A DNA stretch of 64,000 bases from Piscinibacterium candidicorallinum (GTDB lineage Bacteria; Pseudomonadota; Gammaproteobacteria; Burkholderiales; Burkholderiaceae_C), in NCBI RefSeq assembly GCF_047549485.1, contig NZ_CP180191.1, positions 1,798,001 to 1,862,000 of the forward strand, read 5' to 3'. The notes under the pieces were generated by a model. That model was not told the origin of the DNA. It did not search any database and saw nothing but the letters and a program-made list of their open reading frames with translations. Made by a program: the position numbers and the translations under genes. How positions within the stretch are numbered: position 1 is the stretch's first letter; each line of letters starts with the position of its first letter. Shown piece by piece: positions 25,947 to 33,725 of this stretch.

Positions 25947-26867
25947 ATGGCCGCCCCGATCCAGGACGGCCAGTTTGCCGAGGTGCAGCTCGGCACCAAA
26001 CTGCACTACGCCACGGCCGGCACCCCGGGTGCGCCGCTCATGGTCTTTGTGCATGGCTTTCCCGAAGCCTGGTTCGAATGGGAGGCGCAACTGGCGCACT
26101 TCGGCCAGCGCTGGTTTGCGGTGGCGCCGGACCTGCGCGGCTTCAATCGGTCCAGCAAGCCGCCCGAGGTGGCCGCCTACCGGCCCAAGACGCTGATCGG
26201 CGACCTGACCGGGCTGATCAGGCATCTGGGTTACGACAGTGCCGTCGTCGTGGCGCATGACTGGGGCGGGGCGCTGGCCTGGAACCTCGCCATCCAGCAG
26301 CCGCAGTGGGTCAGGCAGCTCATCATCATCAACTCGCCGCACCCTTATGCCTTCATGCGCGCCCTGGCCACCGACCCAGCTCAGCAGGCCGCCAGCGCCT
26401 ACATGAACTGGCTGCGCACGCCGGGCAGCGAGCTCGGTCTGGCCAAGCATGGCTTTGCGGCGCTGGAAGGCTTCTTCAACGGCATGGGCCAGCCCCCGGC
26501 GCCGTGGTTCGAGCCGCTGCGCGAGCGCTACCAGGCCATGTGGTCCGTACCCGGGGAGAACGGCAGCCATTCGCTGACGGGCGGGGTGAACTACTACCGC
26601 GCCAGCCCCCTGCATCCGCCCACGCCCGCCGATCCCGGCCCGGCGGCGCTGAACCTTCAGCCGCAGGACTGGCTCGTCAAGCGGCCCACGCTGGTGATCT
26701 GGGGTGAGCGGGACCTGGCGCTGCCCGCCACGCTGCTCGACGGTCTGGACGCGCTGGTGAGCCCGCTGACCATCGAGCGCATTCCGGATGGCGGCCACTG
26801 GGTGGTGCACGAGCAGCCGGAACGCATCAACGCAGCCATCGACGCGTGGCTCACCAAGCAGGCATGA
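25947..26867 (+). CDS. Alpha/beta hydrolase, epoxide-hydrolase-like
   Basis: A 306-residue alpha/beta hydrolase. The HGFPEAWFEWEAQ motif (oxyanion region), nucleophile Asp in VAHDWGGALAW and the final His in DGGHWVVHEQPE form the expected triad. HGFPE with an aspartate nucleophile is typical of epoxide hydrolases and haloalkane dehalogenases. It starts three bases after the SDR stop. Confidence 0.88.
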   Translation: MAAPIQDGQFAEVQLGTKLHYATAGTPGAPLMVFVHGFPEAWFEWEAQLAHFGQRWFAVAPDLRGFNRSSKPPEVAAYRPKTLIGDLTGLIRHLGYDSAVVVAHDWGGALAWNLAIQQPQWVRQLIIINSPHPYAFMRALATDPAQQAASAYMNWLRTPGSELGLAKHGFAALEGFFNGMGQPPAPWFEPLRERYQAMWSVPGENGSHSLTGGVNYYRASPLHPPTPADPGPAALNLQPQDWLVKRPTLVIWGERDLALPATLLDGLDALVSPLTIERIPDGGHWVVHEQPERINAAIDAWLTKQA

Positions 26868-26907
26868 CGCCCGGAAAGCGCATGCAAGATCGGCTCTGGG
26901 TGCGGGT

Positions 26908-26951
26908 TTTCAGGCCAAAAGGGCTGAAGAAGTCCGTGGGACAAGCGGAAA
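26908..26951 (+). repeat. Dispersed intergenic repeat, copy C
   Basis: Plus-strand copy of the 44-bp element: TTTCAGGCCAAAAGGGCTGA followed by GGGACAAGCGGAAA. It matches copy B at 32 of 44 positions without gaps. It lies in the 115-base gap between two hydrolase genes. Confidence 0.65.
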
Positions 26952-26982
26952 GTCTCTTTGGCTTTTCGGTTGGTGAGGCAGC

Positions 26983-27984
26983 ATGAGCACATCTGCGCTG
27001 GACGCACAGGTTGCCGCGCTGCGCGCCCAAGCCGCCAAGCGCCGCACGCCGCACTACCGCGACCTGCCGCCGGCCGAGGCGCGCAAGCTCTACGAAAAGC
27101 AGGCCCCGATCGTCGACATCAAGCCCGTGGCGCTGCCGCGGATTGATGAGCTTCACCTGCCTTTGGCAAGCTTTGGCGGCGGTGCCAGCGTGGCGGCGCG
27201 GCTGTATTACGGCGCCGAGCCCAACCCCTGGCTGCCACAGCCGGTGCTGCTGTTCTTTCATGGCGGCGGCTTCACCATCGGTTCGATCAACACGCACGAC
27301 CGCATTTGTCGCTGGCTTGCCGCCAACGTGCCCTGCGCGGTGCTCAGCGTGGATTACCGCCTGGCGCCGGAGCACAAGTTCCCGTCTGCGGTGCACGACG
27401 CCTGGGCGGCGCTGCGCTGGCTGGAGGTGCATGGCGCCGGCCACGCGCTGGATACGGGCCGGATCGCCGTGGGTGGAGACAGCGCCGGCGGCACACTCGC
27501 TGCTGTCACGGCGATCCATGCGCGGGATCACAACCTGCCGCTGGCTTTGCAGCTGCTCATCTACCCCGGCACGGCGGGCCACCAGAACACGCCAAGCCAC
27601 AAGCGTCTGACTCACGGTTACTTGCTGGACCGCGAGGACATCGACTGGTTCTTCGGCCACTACCTGCGCAGCCCCACAGACCGCAATGACTGGCGCTTCG
27701 CCCCGCTGGACGCACCCAACGCGCCGCCGCTGGCCGGCGTGGCGCCGGCCTGGGTGCTCACCGCCGGCTTCGACCCGCTGTGCGACGAAGGCCGCCGGTA
27801 TGCCGAGAAGCTGCAGGCGCAGGGCGTGTCCGCGTACTGGGTGGACTTTCCGGACATGGTGCATGGTTTCTTCAACATGGGGGGCTGGGTGGACCGGGCG
27901 CGCGTGGCGCATGAACAGGCTGCCGCCGCGCTGCGCGAGGCCTTTGGCTTGGCCGACGCCCCGGCCCTGATCGGCAGCATGTGA
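26983..27984 (+). CDS. Alpha/beta hydrolase, hormone-sensitive-lipase family
   Basis: A 333-residue esterase. The HGGGFTIGS oxyanion motif and the nucleophile GDSAGG are the marks of the HSL (family IV) group; Asp and His follow in GFDPLCDEG and DMVHGF. No signal peptide, so it is cytoplasmic. It probably splits an ester of a short acid. It is separated from neighbours on both sides by copies of the dispersed repeat. Confidence 0.9.
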   Translation: MSTSALDAQVAALRAQAAKRRTPHYRDLPPAEARKLYEKQAPIVDIKPVALPRIDELHLPLASFGGGASVAARLYYGAEPNPWLPQPVLLFFHGGGFTIGSINTHDRICRWLAANVPCAVLSVDYRLAPEHKFPSAVHDAWAALRWLEVHGAGHALDTGRIAVGGDSAGGTLAAVTAIHARDHNLPLALQLLIYPGTAGHQNTPSHKRLTHGYLLDREDIDWFFGHYLRSPTDRNDWRFAPLDAPNAPPLAGVAPAWVLTAGFDPLCDEGRRYAEKLQAQGVSAYWVDFPDMVHGFFNMGGWVDRARVAHEQAAAALREAFGLADAPALIGSM

Positions 27985-27989
27985 AGAGC

Positions 27990-28033
27990 CTTCTCGCTTG
28001 TCCATCAAGCGTTTCCGGCCAATTTGCCTTCAA
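27990..28033 (-). repeat. Dispersed intergenic repeat, copy D
   Basis: Minus-strand copy of the element: TTGGCCGGAAAC and GGACAAGCG align with copies A-C when a single-base gap is allowed. It starts six bases after the hydrolase stop. Confidence 0.55.
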
Positions 28034-28037
28034 GATC

Positions 28038-28081
28038 CGCATGAATGCTGGGTCTGTGAAGATGAACCCAGCATTCATGCG
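28038..28081. repeat. Perfect 16-bp inverted repeat inside the copy D region
   Basis: CGCATGAATGCTGGGT (28038-28053) and its exact complement (28066-28081) flank a 12-base loop. There is no T run, so it is not a normal terminator. It is followed at 28084-28109 by a half-copy of the dispersed repeat (TTTTCAGACCAAGCGGCCTG), so the whole 27990-28109 block looks like a composite repeat unit. Confidence 0.75.
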
Positions 28082-28162
28082 CCTTTTCAGACCAAGCGGC
28101 CTGAAGATGCTTGCCAGAACAGCGAGACCCCTGCCTGAACCGAACGCACGGAGCACGCAACC

Positions 28163-28606
28163 ATGATCAAACGCAGCGACTTTGCCTTCCTCCACACCCT
28201 GCGCGTGCGCTGGGCCGAAGTGGATCTGCAGAAGGTGGTGTTCAACGGCCACTACCTGACCTATTTCGACGTGGCCTTCACCGAATACTGGCGCGGCACC
28301 GGTCTGCCGGGGCCGCTGGCGCAGCACGCGGCGGGGCGCGAGCTCTACGCCCGCAAGGCCGGCATCGAGTACCACGCACCGGCGCACTTCGATGACCTCA
28401 TCGAGATCGGCGTGCGCTGCCAGCGCATCGGCAACAGCTCCATCCGCTTCGTGCTGGCCATCTTTCGCGAGGCCGAGCTGCTGATCACCGGCGAGCTGGT
28501 TTACGTGTATGCCGACAGCGCCACCAGCACACCGCAGCCGGTGCCGGCAGATTGGCGGGCCCGGCTCGCAAGCATCGAGCGGCAGCCGATCGAAGGGCTC
28601 GACTGA
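28163..28606 (+). CDS. Acyl-CoA thioesterase, YbgC/FadM type
   Basis: A 147-residue hotdog-fold thioesterase. The start RVRWAEVDLQKVVFNGHYLT carries the conserved Asp and the NGHY/NHY motif of the 4-hydroxybenzoyl-CoA thioesterase group, and YHAPAHFDDLIEIGVR follows. It ends the catabolic block and is followed by a strong terminator. Confidence 0.88.
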   Translation: MIKRSDFAFLHTLRVRWAEVDLQKVVFNGHYLTYFDVAFTEYWRGTGLPGPLAQHAAGRELYARKAGIEYHAPAHFDDLIEIGVRCQRIGNSSIRFVLAIFREAELLITGELVYVYADSATSTPQPVPADWRARLASIERQPIEGLD

Positions 28607-28646
28607 GACGAAGGCGCGGCCTGAGGGAAAAGATAAGCGGAAAAGA

Positions 28647-28699
28647 CAAAGCCCCGGCACGCCGGGGCTTTGCTCGTCATGGCCCCGGCTTGCCGGGGC
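28647..28699. terminator. Paired hairpins between convergent genes (bidirectional terminator)
   Basis: Hairpin one pairs CAAAGCCCCGGC (28647-28658) with GCCGGGGCTTTG (28661-28672). Hairpin two pairs GCCCCGGC (28682-28689) with GCCGGGGC (28692-28699). They stand between the thioesterase gene and the convergent repeat lipoprotein gene and share the GCCCCGGC core. Confidence 0.7.
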
Positions 28700-28718
28700 T
28701 GATCTGGCAACGATCTGC

Positions 28719-29978
28719 TCAGCGCGAGGTGAGGTAGGTCCCGCCCGTGCCGACGGCCAGATAGATGCCGAAGCCGGCCAGCACGGCGCGCAGCTCGGCG
28801 GTGGAGCCGCTGTTGACGGTGTTCCATGTCACGCCATCCAGGCTGTTGAGGATGGTGCCGTTGGCGCCGACCACCACAAACTGCGAGGCGTAGCCGCCGG
28901 CGCGCAGGTTGGCTGTCACCGTGGAGGTGCGGGCCGTCCAGGTGATGCCGTCCTCGGAGGTCACGATCGTGCCGCCGTCACCCACAGCCACGATGCGGGC
29001 CGTGCCCGTGGGCACCGGGAAGATCTGCGGCAGCACCACGATGCCGCGCAGGTTGGCCGTGGTGTTGCTGGTGCGCGCAGTCCAGGTGATGGCGTCGGTG
29101 CTGGTCAGGATGGTGCCGCCATCGCCCACGGCGATGAAGATGTTCTGCAGCAGCGAGTACCGCACGGCGTTGAGGTTCTGCGTGGTGCCGCTGGTGCGCT
29201 GGGTCCAGGTAGCGCGGTTGCTGGTGGGTGCGGTGAAGATCGCACCGCCGTCGCCCACGGCTGTGAAGTTGGCGGTACCGCCGAAGTTGGCGTCGATGCC
29301 GCGCAGATTCGGGTTGCTGCCGCCCACCTGGTTGACCGCCCAGGTGGTGTAGTCGCTGCTGCTGACGACCGTGCCGGCGTCACCCACCGCGGCCGGAATG
29401 CCCGAGGCGCTCACGGCTGTGAGGTTGGTCGTGGTGTTGGTGGTGATGGTGGTCCAGGTCGTGGCGTCCGTGCTGGTGCTCAGGAAGCCGCCATTGCCGG
29501 CGACCACATACCGCGATCCGAAGGCGCTGATCACGCCGCTCAGGCCGTTCAGATCGGCCGTGCCGATGGGCGTGGCCGTCGTCCAGTTGATGCCGGCCAG
29601 GCGCGGGGTGGCGCTGACCGAGGGTGCGCCGGGGCCGGCCGGGCTGCCGCTGCGCGTGGACAGCAGGACAAAGGCGTAGGGCTTGCCATTGGTCAGCCCG
29701 CCGATGCTGATGCTGCTCAGGCCGCTGGGTACCTGGATGATGCGGGCGTCCGGGAACTGGGCGTAGTTGTCAAAGGTGATCGCGCTGGCCTGGGCCATGA
29801 CGATCCAGTAGTTCAGGCCGGTTTCCGTGGTCCAGCTCACGGTGACCGTGCTGTCACCGGCTACCGCCGTCACGCCCTGCGGCGCCGTCGTCGGCGAATC
29901 CGCACCACCGCAACCGGCAACCATCATGACCAGACCGGCCGCCAGACCCACAAGCACGCGCTTCACGGACAAGAACAC
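28719..29978 (-). CDS. Lipoprotein with YCF48-like beta-propeller repeats
   Basis: A 419-residue predicted lipoprotein. The signal peptide ends in the lipobox MVAGC at about residue 23. Next is a fibronectin-III-like domain (about 33-125; VTVSWTTETGLNYWIVM). The rest is built from about seven repeats of roughly 40 residues with AVGDGGTI and S.D..TWT.RTS cores, as in YCF48/sialidase-type propellers. The start codon is the ATG before FLSVKRV. Probably faces the periplasm or surface; its ligand is unknown. It is convergent with the thioesterase and separated by a terminator. Confidence 0.75.
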   Translation of the reverse strand: MFLSVKRVLVGLAAGLVMMVAGCGGADSPTTAPQGVTAVAGDSTVTVSWTTETGLNYWIVMAQASAITFDNYAQFPDARIIQVPSGLSSISIGGLTNGKPYAFVLLSTRSGSPAGPGAPSVSATPRLAGINWTTATPIGTADLNGLSGVISAFGSRYVVAGNGGFLSTSTDATTWTTITTNTTTNLTAVSASGIPAAVGDAGTVVSSSDYTTWAVNQVGGSNPNLRGIDANFGGTANFTAVGDGGAIFTAPTSNRATWTQRTSGTTQNLNAVRYSLLQNIFIAVGDGGTILTSTDAITWTARTSNTTANLRGIVVLPQIFPVPTGTARIVAVGDGGTIVTSEDGITWTARTSTVTANLRAGGYASQFVVVGANGTILNSLDGVTWNTVNSGSTAELRAVLAGFGIYLAVGTGGTYLTSR

Positions 29979-30168
29979 TAGCTACTCCTGCAACGCGGCC
30001 GCGGAAACCAACAGCGGGCCGCCGGAAATGTCGGGAAACGCCCAGTTTAACGACGTTCACAAGCGGGCCCGGAGCAGCCGGGCGAGCAGTGCCTGCGGGC
30101 GGGGTGGGGGCTGATCGTGCCGCGGCAGCAGTGCGCCGGGCAGACAGCAGGGAATGGCGCCTTCGGGC

Positions 30169-32460
30169 TTACTTCAGAGCGCCGGTGAAGCCCATGGGGC
30201 GCTCGTAGCGAACGTCGGGCTTCACACCGTGTTCACGTTCAAGCTGGGCCAGAAACTGTTCGGCCACTATCGGTTCATCAAACAGCAGCCACTGGCGCTT
30301 GACCGTGGCAAAGTCGCCCGGTGCGAGCAGACGCAGCAAGCGCAGCCGCTGCCGCTGGTCCTCCGTCAGGCGCGTGGGATCACCGCCCAGCGCCTCGGTG
30401 ATGAACATGCGCTCGCGCTGTTCCGGTGTGAGCGGCAGGAACCTGATCTTGAACGAGAAACGGCGCAGGGCGGCTTCGTCAATGCGCTCCATGAGATTGG
30501 TGGTGCAGATGAATACGCCGGCAAAGCGCTCCATGCCGGCGAGCATCTCGTTGACCTCGGAGATCTCATAGTTGCGCTGCGCCATCTGGCGGTTCTGCAG
30601 GAAGCTGTCGGCCTCGTCGAGTAGGAGCACCGCGCCTTCGCTTTGCGCTTCCTCGAACATGCGGGCCATGTTCTGCTCGGTCTCGCCGACGAACTTGCTC
30701 ACCAGATCACTGGCGCGCTTGAGCATCAGGGGGCGATCGATGGACTGCGCAATGTGCTCGGCCAGGGCTGTCTTGCCGCTGCCGGGCAGCCCGTAGAAGC
30801 ACAGCGTGCCGGCCTTCTTGGCCTGCAGGCTCTGGATGATGCGCTCGACCGGAAACTGGCTCTCGATGTTCAGCAGGCTCAGGTCGTAGTGGGTCACTAC
30901 CGGGCGGCCGCTGGCGGCCTGCTTGACGCCCATGGCGGCGTCGGACAGCTTGATCTGCCGCTCGATCAGGGTCTCGACCGACTCATCCAGCACGTCGCAG
31001 GTGAGGCGAACGAAGCGCGCGGCCGATTCAATCTGGGCCGGGGTGAGGGTGGGGCGGCCAGCAAGCTTGGCGACGAAGGCCTCGGAAATGTCCAGGCCCT
31101 GCAGGTGCTTGCGCACGATGTTCTCGCGCACATTGGCCGGCGGGTTCTTCAGCTCCAGGTGGTACTGGAAGCGGCGCAGATAGGCAGGGTCGATCTGGCG
31201 GATGTTGTTGGAAATCCAGATGGTCGGCACCTGATTGGATTCCAGGGTCTGATTGACCCAGGCCTTGCCGTTCACGGCCATGCTCTGCGTTTCGGCGCTC
31301 GCTCCGAACAGACCCAGAATCTCGCGCGGGGTGGACGGAAAGACATCTTCCACCTCGTCAAACAGCAGCACGGTATTGCGCCGGCCCTTCAGGAAGGCCT
31401 GGGCAATCTGCATCGAGCGATAGCGGTCACGGCCCGTCAGCCCGCCACCGGCGGCGTCCGTGCTTTCCACCTCATAGAGTTCGCAGCCCGCCTCGGAGGC
31501 GAGCAACTTGGCCAGTTCGGTCTTGCCCGTGCCCGGCGGTCCATAGAGCAGCACGTTCACGCCGGCCTCGCCACGCTTGGCGCTGGCGGCGAGCAGGGCA
31601 CGCAGGTAGCGGGCGTCGTCTTCCAGATGCATGTAGTCGGCCAGCTTGAGCTTCGGTGCGGCGGCGGGCTTGGTGAACACCGCCATCAGCTCGCTTTCTT
31701 CCTGGTATTCAGCCAGCAAGGGCGCCAAAAGCCGGTCGCTCATGCGCACCAGATCGCCCAGATCGGTGATGGAGGCTTCAGGAATCGGGCTGTCGATCAG
31801 ACCCAATGCTTCAAGGCGGGCGCCCGGCTTGAGCGCGGCGGCCACATCAGCGGGCGGCACACCGCCCCATTGCGCCATGAAGGCATAGGCCTCCTGGGCA
31901 TGGGTGACCTTGCAATCCACCAGCACGCTGCGCACGTCACGCTTGAACTTGGTCAGTGCGCCGGCGTGCATCAGCCAGCGTTCGGCCGGCGTCAGCCCCA
32001 GCACGTGGGCCAGGAGCGTCGTGTTTTCGAGCAGGCGTACCGGATTGCCCGCCAGCCGTGCAGCAAGGTGGTCGCGCGTGATGCCGAACACGGCCATGAG
32101 GTCCTTGCCGTGCTGCTTGACGTACTCGTCAAGGTAGTAATAGATGGTGGTGTCGTTGGAGACGGTTCCGCTCCAGGCGCCATGACGCTCCATGAAGGCG
32201 CCGGGACTGAGCTTGCCGCAACCCCGCCAGGGCTCGTAGTCGGCGCAGCGGCTGGACAAAAAACGTTGCAAGCGCGCGAGCACGGCTTCCGGCCAGACCA
32301 GCAGCGGGGCCGCCACCATCAGCACATCGTTGATATGCGTACGTAACGCAAACCGGGTGCCGTAGCGGCAGACGGCGTCGAGCGCGAAATGGGCACAGGC
32401 CAGCTCCACCGCGGGCGCGGTGTCCGCCTCAGGCAAGCTGATCGGCTCGGTGTGCTTCAT
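30169..32460 (-). CDS. Tandem AAA ATPase of unknown role
   Basis: A 763-residue protein with two AAA domains. The N-terminal ~280 residues have no recognised domain. Domain 1 has Walker A GPPGTGKT (307-314) and Walker B VLLFDEVED; domain 2 has GLPGSGKT (557-564) and VLLLDEAD. Both have later arginines in RRF. Both nucleotide sites look intact. The start at the ATG before KHTEPIS has GGAGGG seven bases upstream; in-frame codons further upstream reach into the divergent htpX region and lack a site. Family members are found alone in proteobacteria; a chaperone- or remodelling-type role is likely but not shown. Confidence 0.8.
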   Translation of the reverse strand: MKHTEPISLPEADTAPAVELACAHFALDAVCRYGTRFALRTHINDVLMVAAPLLVWPEAVLARLQRFLSSRCADYEPWRGCGKLSPGAFMERHGAWSGTVSNDTTIYYYLDEYVKQHGKDLMAVFGITRDHLAARLAGNPVRLLENTTLLAHVLGLTPAERWLMHAGALTKFKRDVRSVLVDCKVTHAQEAYAFMAQWGGVPPADVAAALKPGARLEALGLIDSPIPEASITDLGDLVRMSDRLLAPLLAEYQEESELMAVFTKPAAAPKLKLADYMHLEDDARYLRALLAASAKRGEAGVNVLLYGPPGTGKTELAKLLASEAGCELYEVESTDAAGGGLTGRDRYRSMQIAQAFLKGRRNTVLLFDEVEDVFPSTPREILGLFGASAETQSMAVNGKAWVNQTLESNQVPTIWISNNIRQIDPAYLRRFQYHLELKNPPANVRENIVRKHLQGLDISEAFVAKLAGRPTLTPAQIESAARFVRLTCDVLDESVETLIERQIKLSDAAMGVKQAASGRPVVTHYDLSLLNIESQFPVERIIQSLQAKKAGTLCFYGLPGSGKTALAEHIAQSIDRPLMLKRASDLVSKFVGETEQNMARMFEEAQSEGAVLLLDEADSFLQNRQMAQRNYEISEVNEMLAGMERFAGVFICTTNLMERIDEAALRRFSFKIRFLPLTPEQRERMFITEALGGDPTRLTEDQRQRLRLLRLLAPGDFATVKRQWLLFDEPIVAEQFLAQLEREHGVKPDVRYERPMGFTGALK

Positions 32461-32798
32461 TGGCCCTCCAGAAAAGAAAGCCGTGCTGCGCAAATCCGCG
32501 GGAGCAACAGGGTCAACCCGCATGCGTTTGAAATTAGCGCATGTCAGCGCACATGCAAGCAGAAAATGCGTGGGGTTCCCCGTTGCGATCAAGTTCACAC
32601 CGCAGAATCGACGGCAAGCGGGGGCCACGTTTGAACCGCTTGCATGTCGATTTGTCAGAGATAGGCTGTCGCGCCGCACAAACGGGTGGCGGGTGCGACG
32701 AATGCGGGTAAACGCGGCGCGAAGCCCGGTTGAAGCTGCGGCTGCTGCCCATATCATTCTCTGCAAACCACTCAAGCAGCTCGCGCTGCGCCACTGAC
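32461..32798. other. Divergent intergenic region between the AAA ATPase and htpX
   Basis: 338 bases without a gene. The htpX side holds a sigma-32-type promoter (32728-32754). On the ATPase side nothing clear was seen. Short ORFs here have no ribosome sites and look like noise. Confidence 0.5.
32728..32754 (+). promoter_or_regulatory. Sigma-32 (heat-shock) promoter of htpX
   Basis: GGTTGAA (32728-32734), a 13-base spacer, then CCCATAT (32748-32754). This fits the RpoH consensus (CTTGAA - 13 to 15 - CCCCATNT) closely. The start codon of htpX is about 45 bases downstream. HtpX is a known heat-shock protease, which supports the call. Confidence 0.7.
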
Positions 32799-33668
32799 AT
32801 GAAACGCATCTTTCTTTTTGTCCTGACCAACCTGGCCGTCGTCGGTGTGTTGATGGTCGTCACAAGCCTTCTGGGGGTCAACCGCTTCCTGACCGCCAAT
32901 GGCCTGAACCTGACGATGCTGGCCGGCTTTGCGCTGGTGATGGGCTTCGGCGGCGCCTTCATCTCGCTGCTGATGAGCAAGCCGATTGCCAAATGGAGTA
33001 CCGGCGCGCGGATCATCAACCAGCCGCAGACCGCGCAGGAAGCCTGGATCGTTCAGACCGTGCAGAACTTCGCCCAGAAGGCGGGCATCGGCATGCCTGA
33101 AGTCGGCATCTACGAGGGCGCCCCGAATGCGTTTGCAACCGGCGCGTTCAAGAACAGCGCGCTGGTGGCGGTGTCCACGGGCCTGCTCGACAGCATGAGC
33201 AAGGAAGAAGTCGAAGCCGTGATCGGCCACGAGGTAGCGCACGTGGCCAATGGCGATATGGTCACCATGACGCTGATCCAGGGCGTGATGAACACATTTG
33301 TCATCTTCATCAGCCGCGTGGTGGGCTACTTCGTGGACAAGGTTGTCCTGCGCAACCAGAGCGACGGGGTCGGCATCGGCTACATGATCACCGTGATCGT
33401 GATGGACATCCTGCTGGGTGTGCTCGCCGCCATCATCGTGGCCTGGTTCAGCCGCCAGCGCGAGTTTCGCGCCGATGCAGGTGCCGCTCAGCTCATGGGC
33501 CGCAAGCAGCCGATGATCAACGCGCTGGCTCGGCTGGGCGGAATGGCACCAGGCGAACTGCCCAAGACCGTGGCCACCATGGGTATCGGCGGCAAGATGG
33601 GGTCGCTGTTTTCCAGTCACCCGCCGATCGAGGAGCGCATCAAGGCGCTGCAGTCCGCCCAGAGCTGA
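32799..33668 (+). CDS. htpX: Membrane zinc metalloprotease HtpX
   Basis: Inner-membrane M48 protease that degrades damaged membrane proteins. 289 residues, start MKRIFLFVLTNLAVVGVLMV with two early membrane helices (about 4-24 and 35-57). The zinc motif is IGHEVAHVANGD with the third ligand in REFRADAGAA. Two further helices lie between. The C-terminal end SSHPPIEERIKAL is typical. A sigma-32-type promoter stands upstream, so heat or envelope stress control is likely. Confidence 0.96.
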   Translation: MKRIFLFVLTNLAVVGVLMVVTSLLGVNRFLTANGLNLTMLAGFALVMGFGGAFISLLMSKPIAKWSTGARIINQPQTAQEAWIVQTVQNFAQKAGIGMPEVGIYEGAPNAFATGAFKNSALVAVSTGLLDSMSKEEVEAVIGHEVAHVANGDMVTMTLIQGVMNTFVIFISRVVGYFVDKVVLRNQSDGVGIGYMITVIVMDILLGVLAAIIVAWFSRQREFRADAGAAQLMGRKQPMINALARLGGMAPGELPKTVATMGIGGKMGSLFSSHPPIEERIKALQSAQS

Positions 33669-33684
33669 TCAAACCCGTGCTCCA

Positions 33685-33719
33685 CGTGGCCGCCGCGTAG
33701 TACAGACGCCGCGGCCACG
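33685..33719. terminator. Hairpin between convergent htpX and kinase genes
   Basis: CGTGGCCGC (33685-33693) pairs with GCGGCCACG (33711-33719). There is no T run, so termination strength is uncertain. Position between two convergent genes supports the role. Confidence 0.4.
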
Positions 33720-33725
33720 GCCGTT

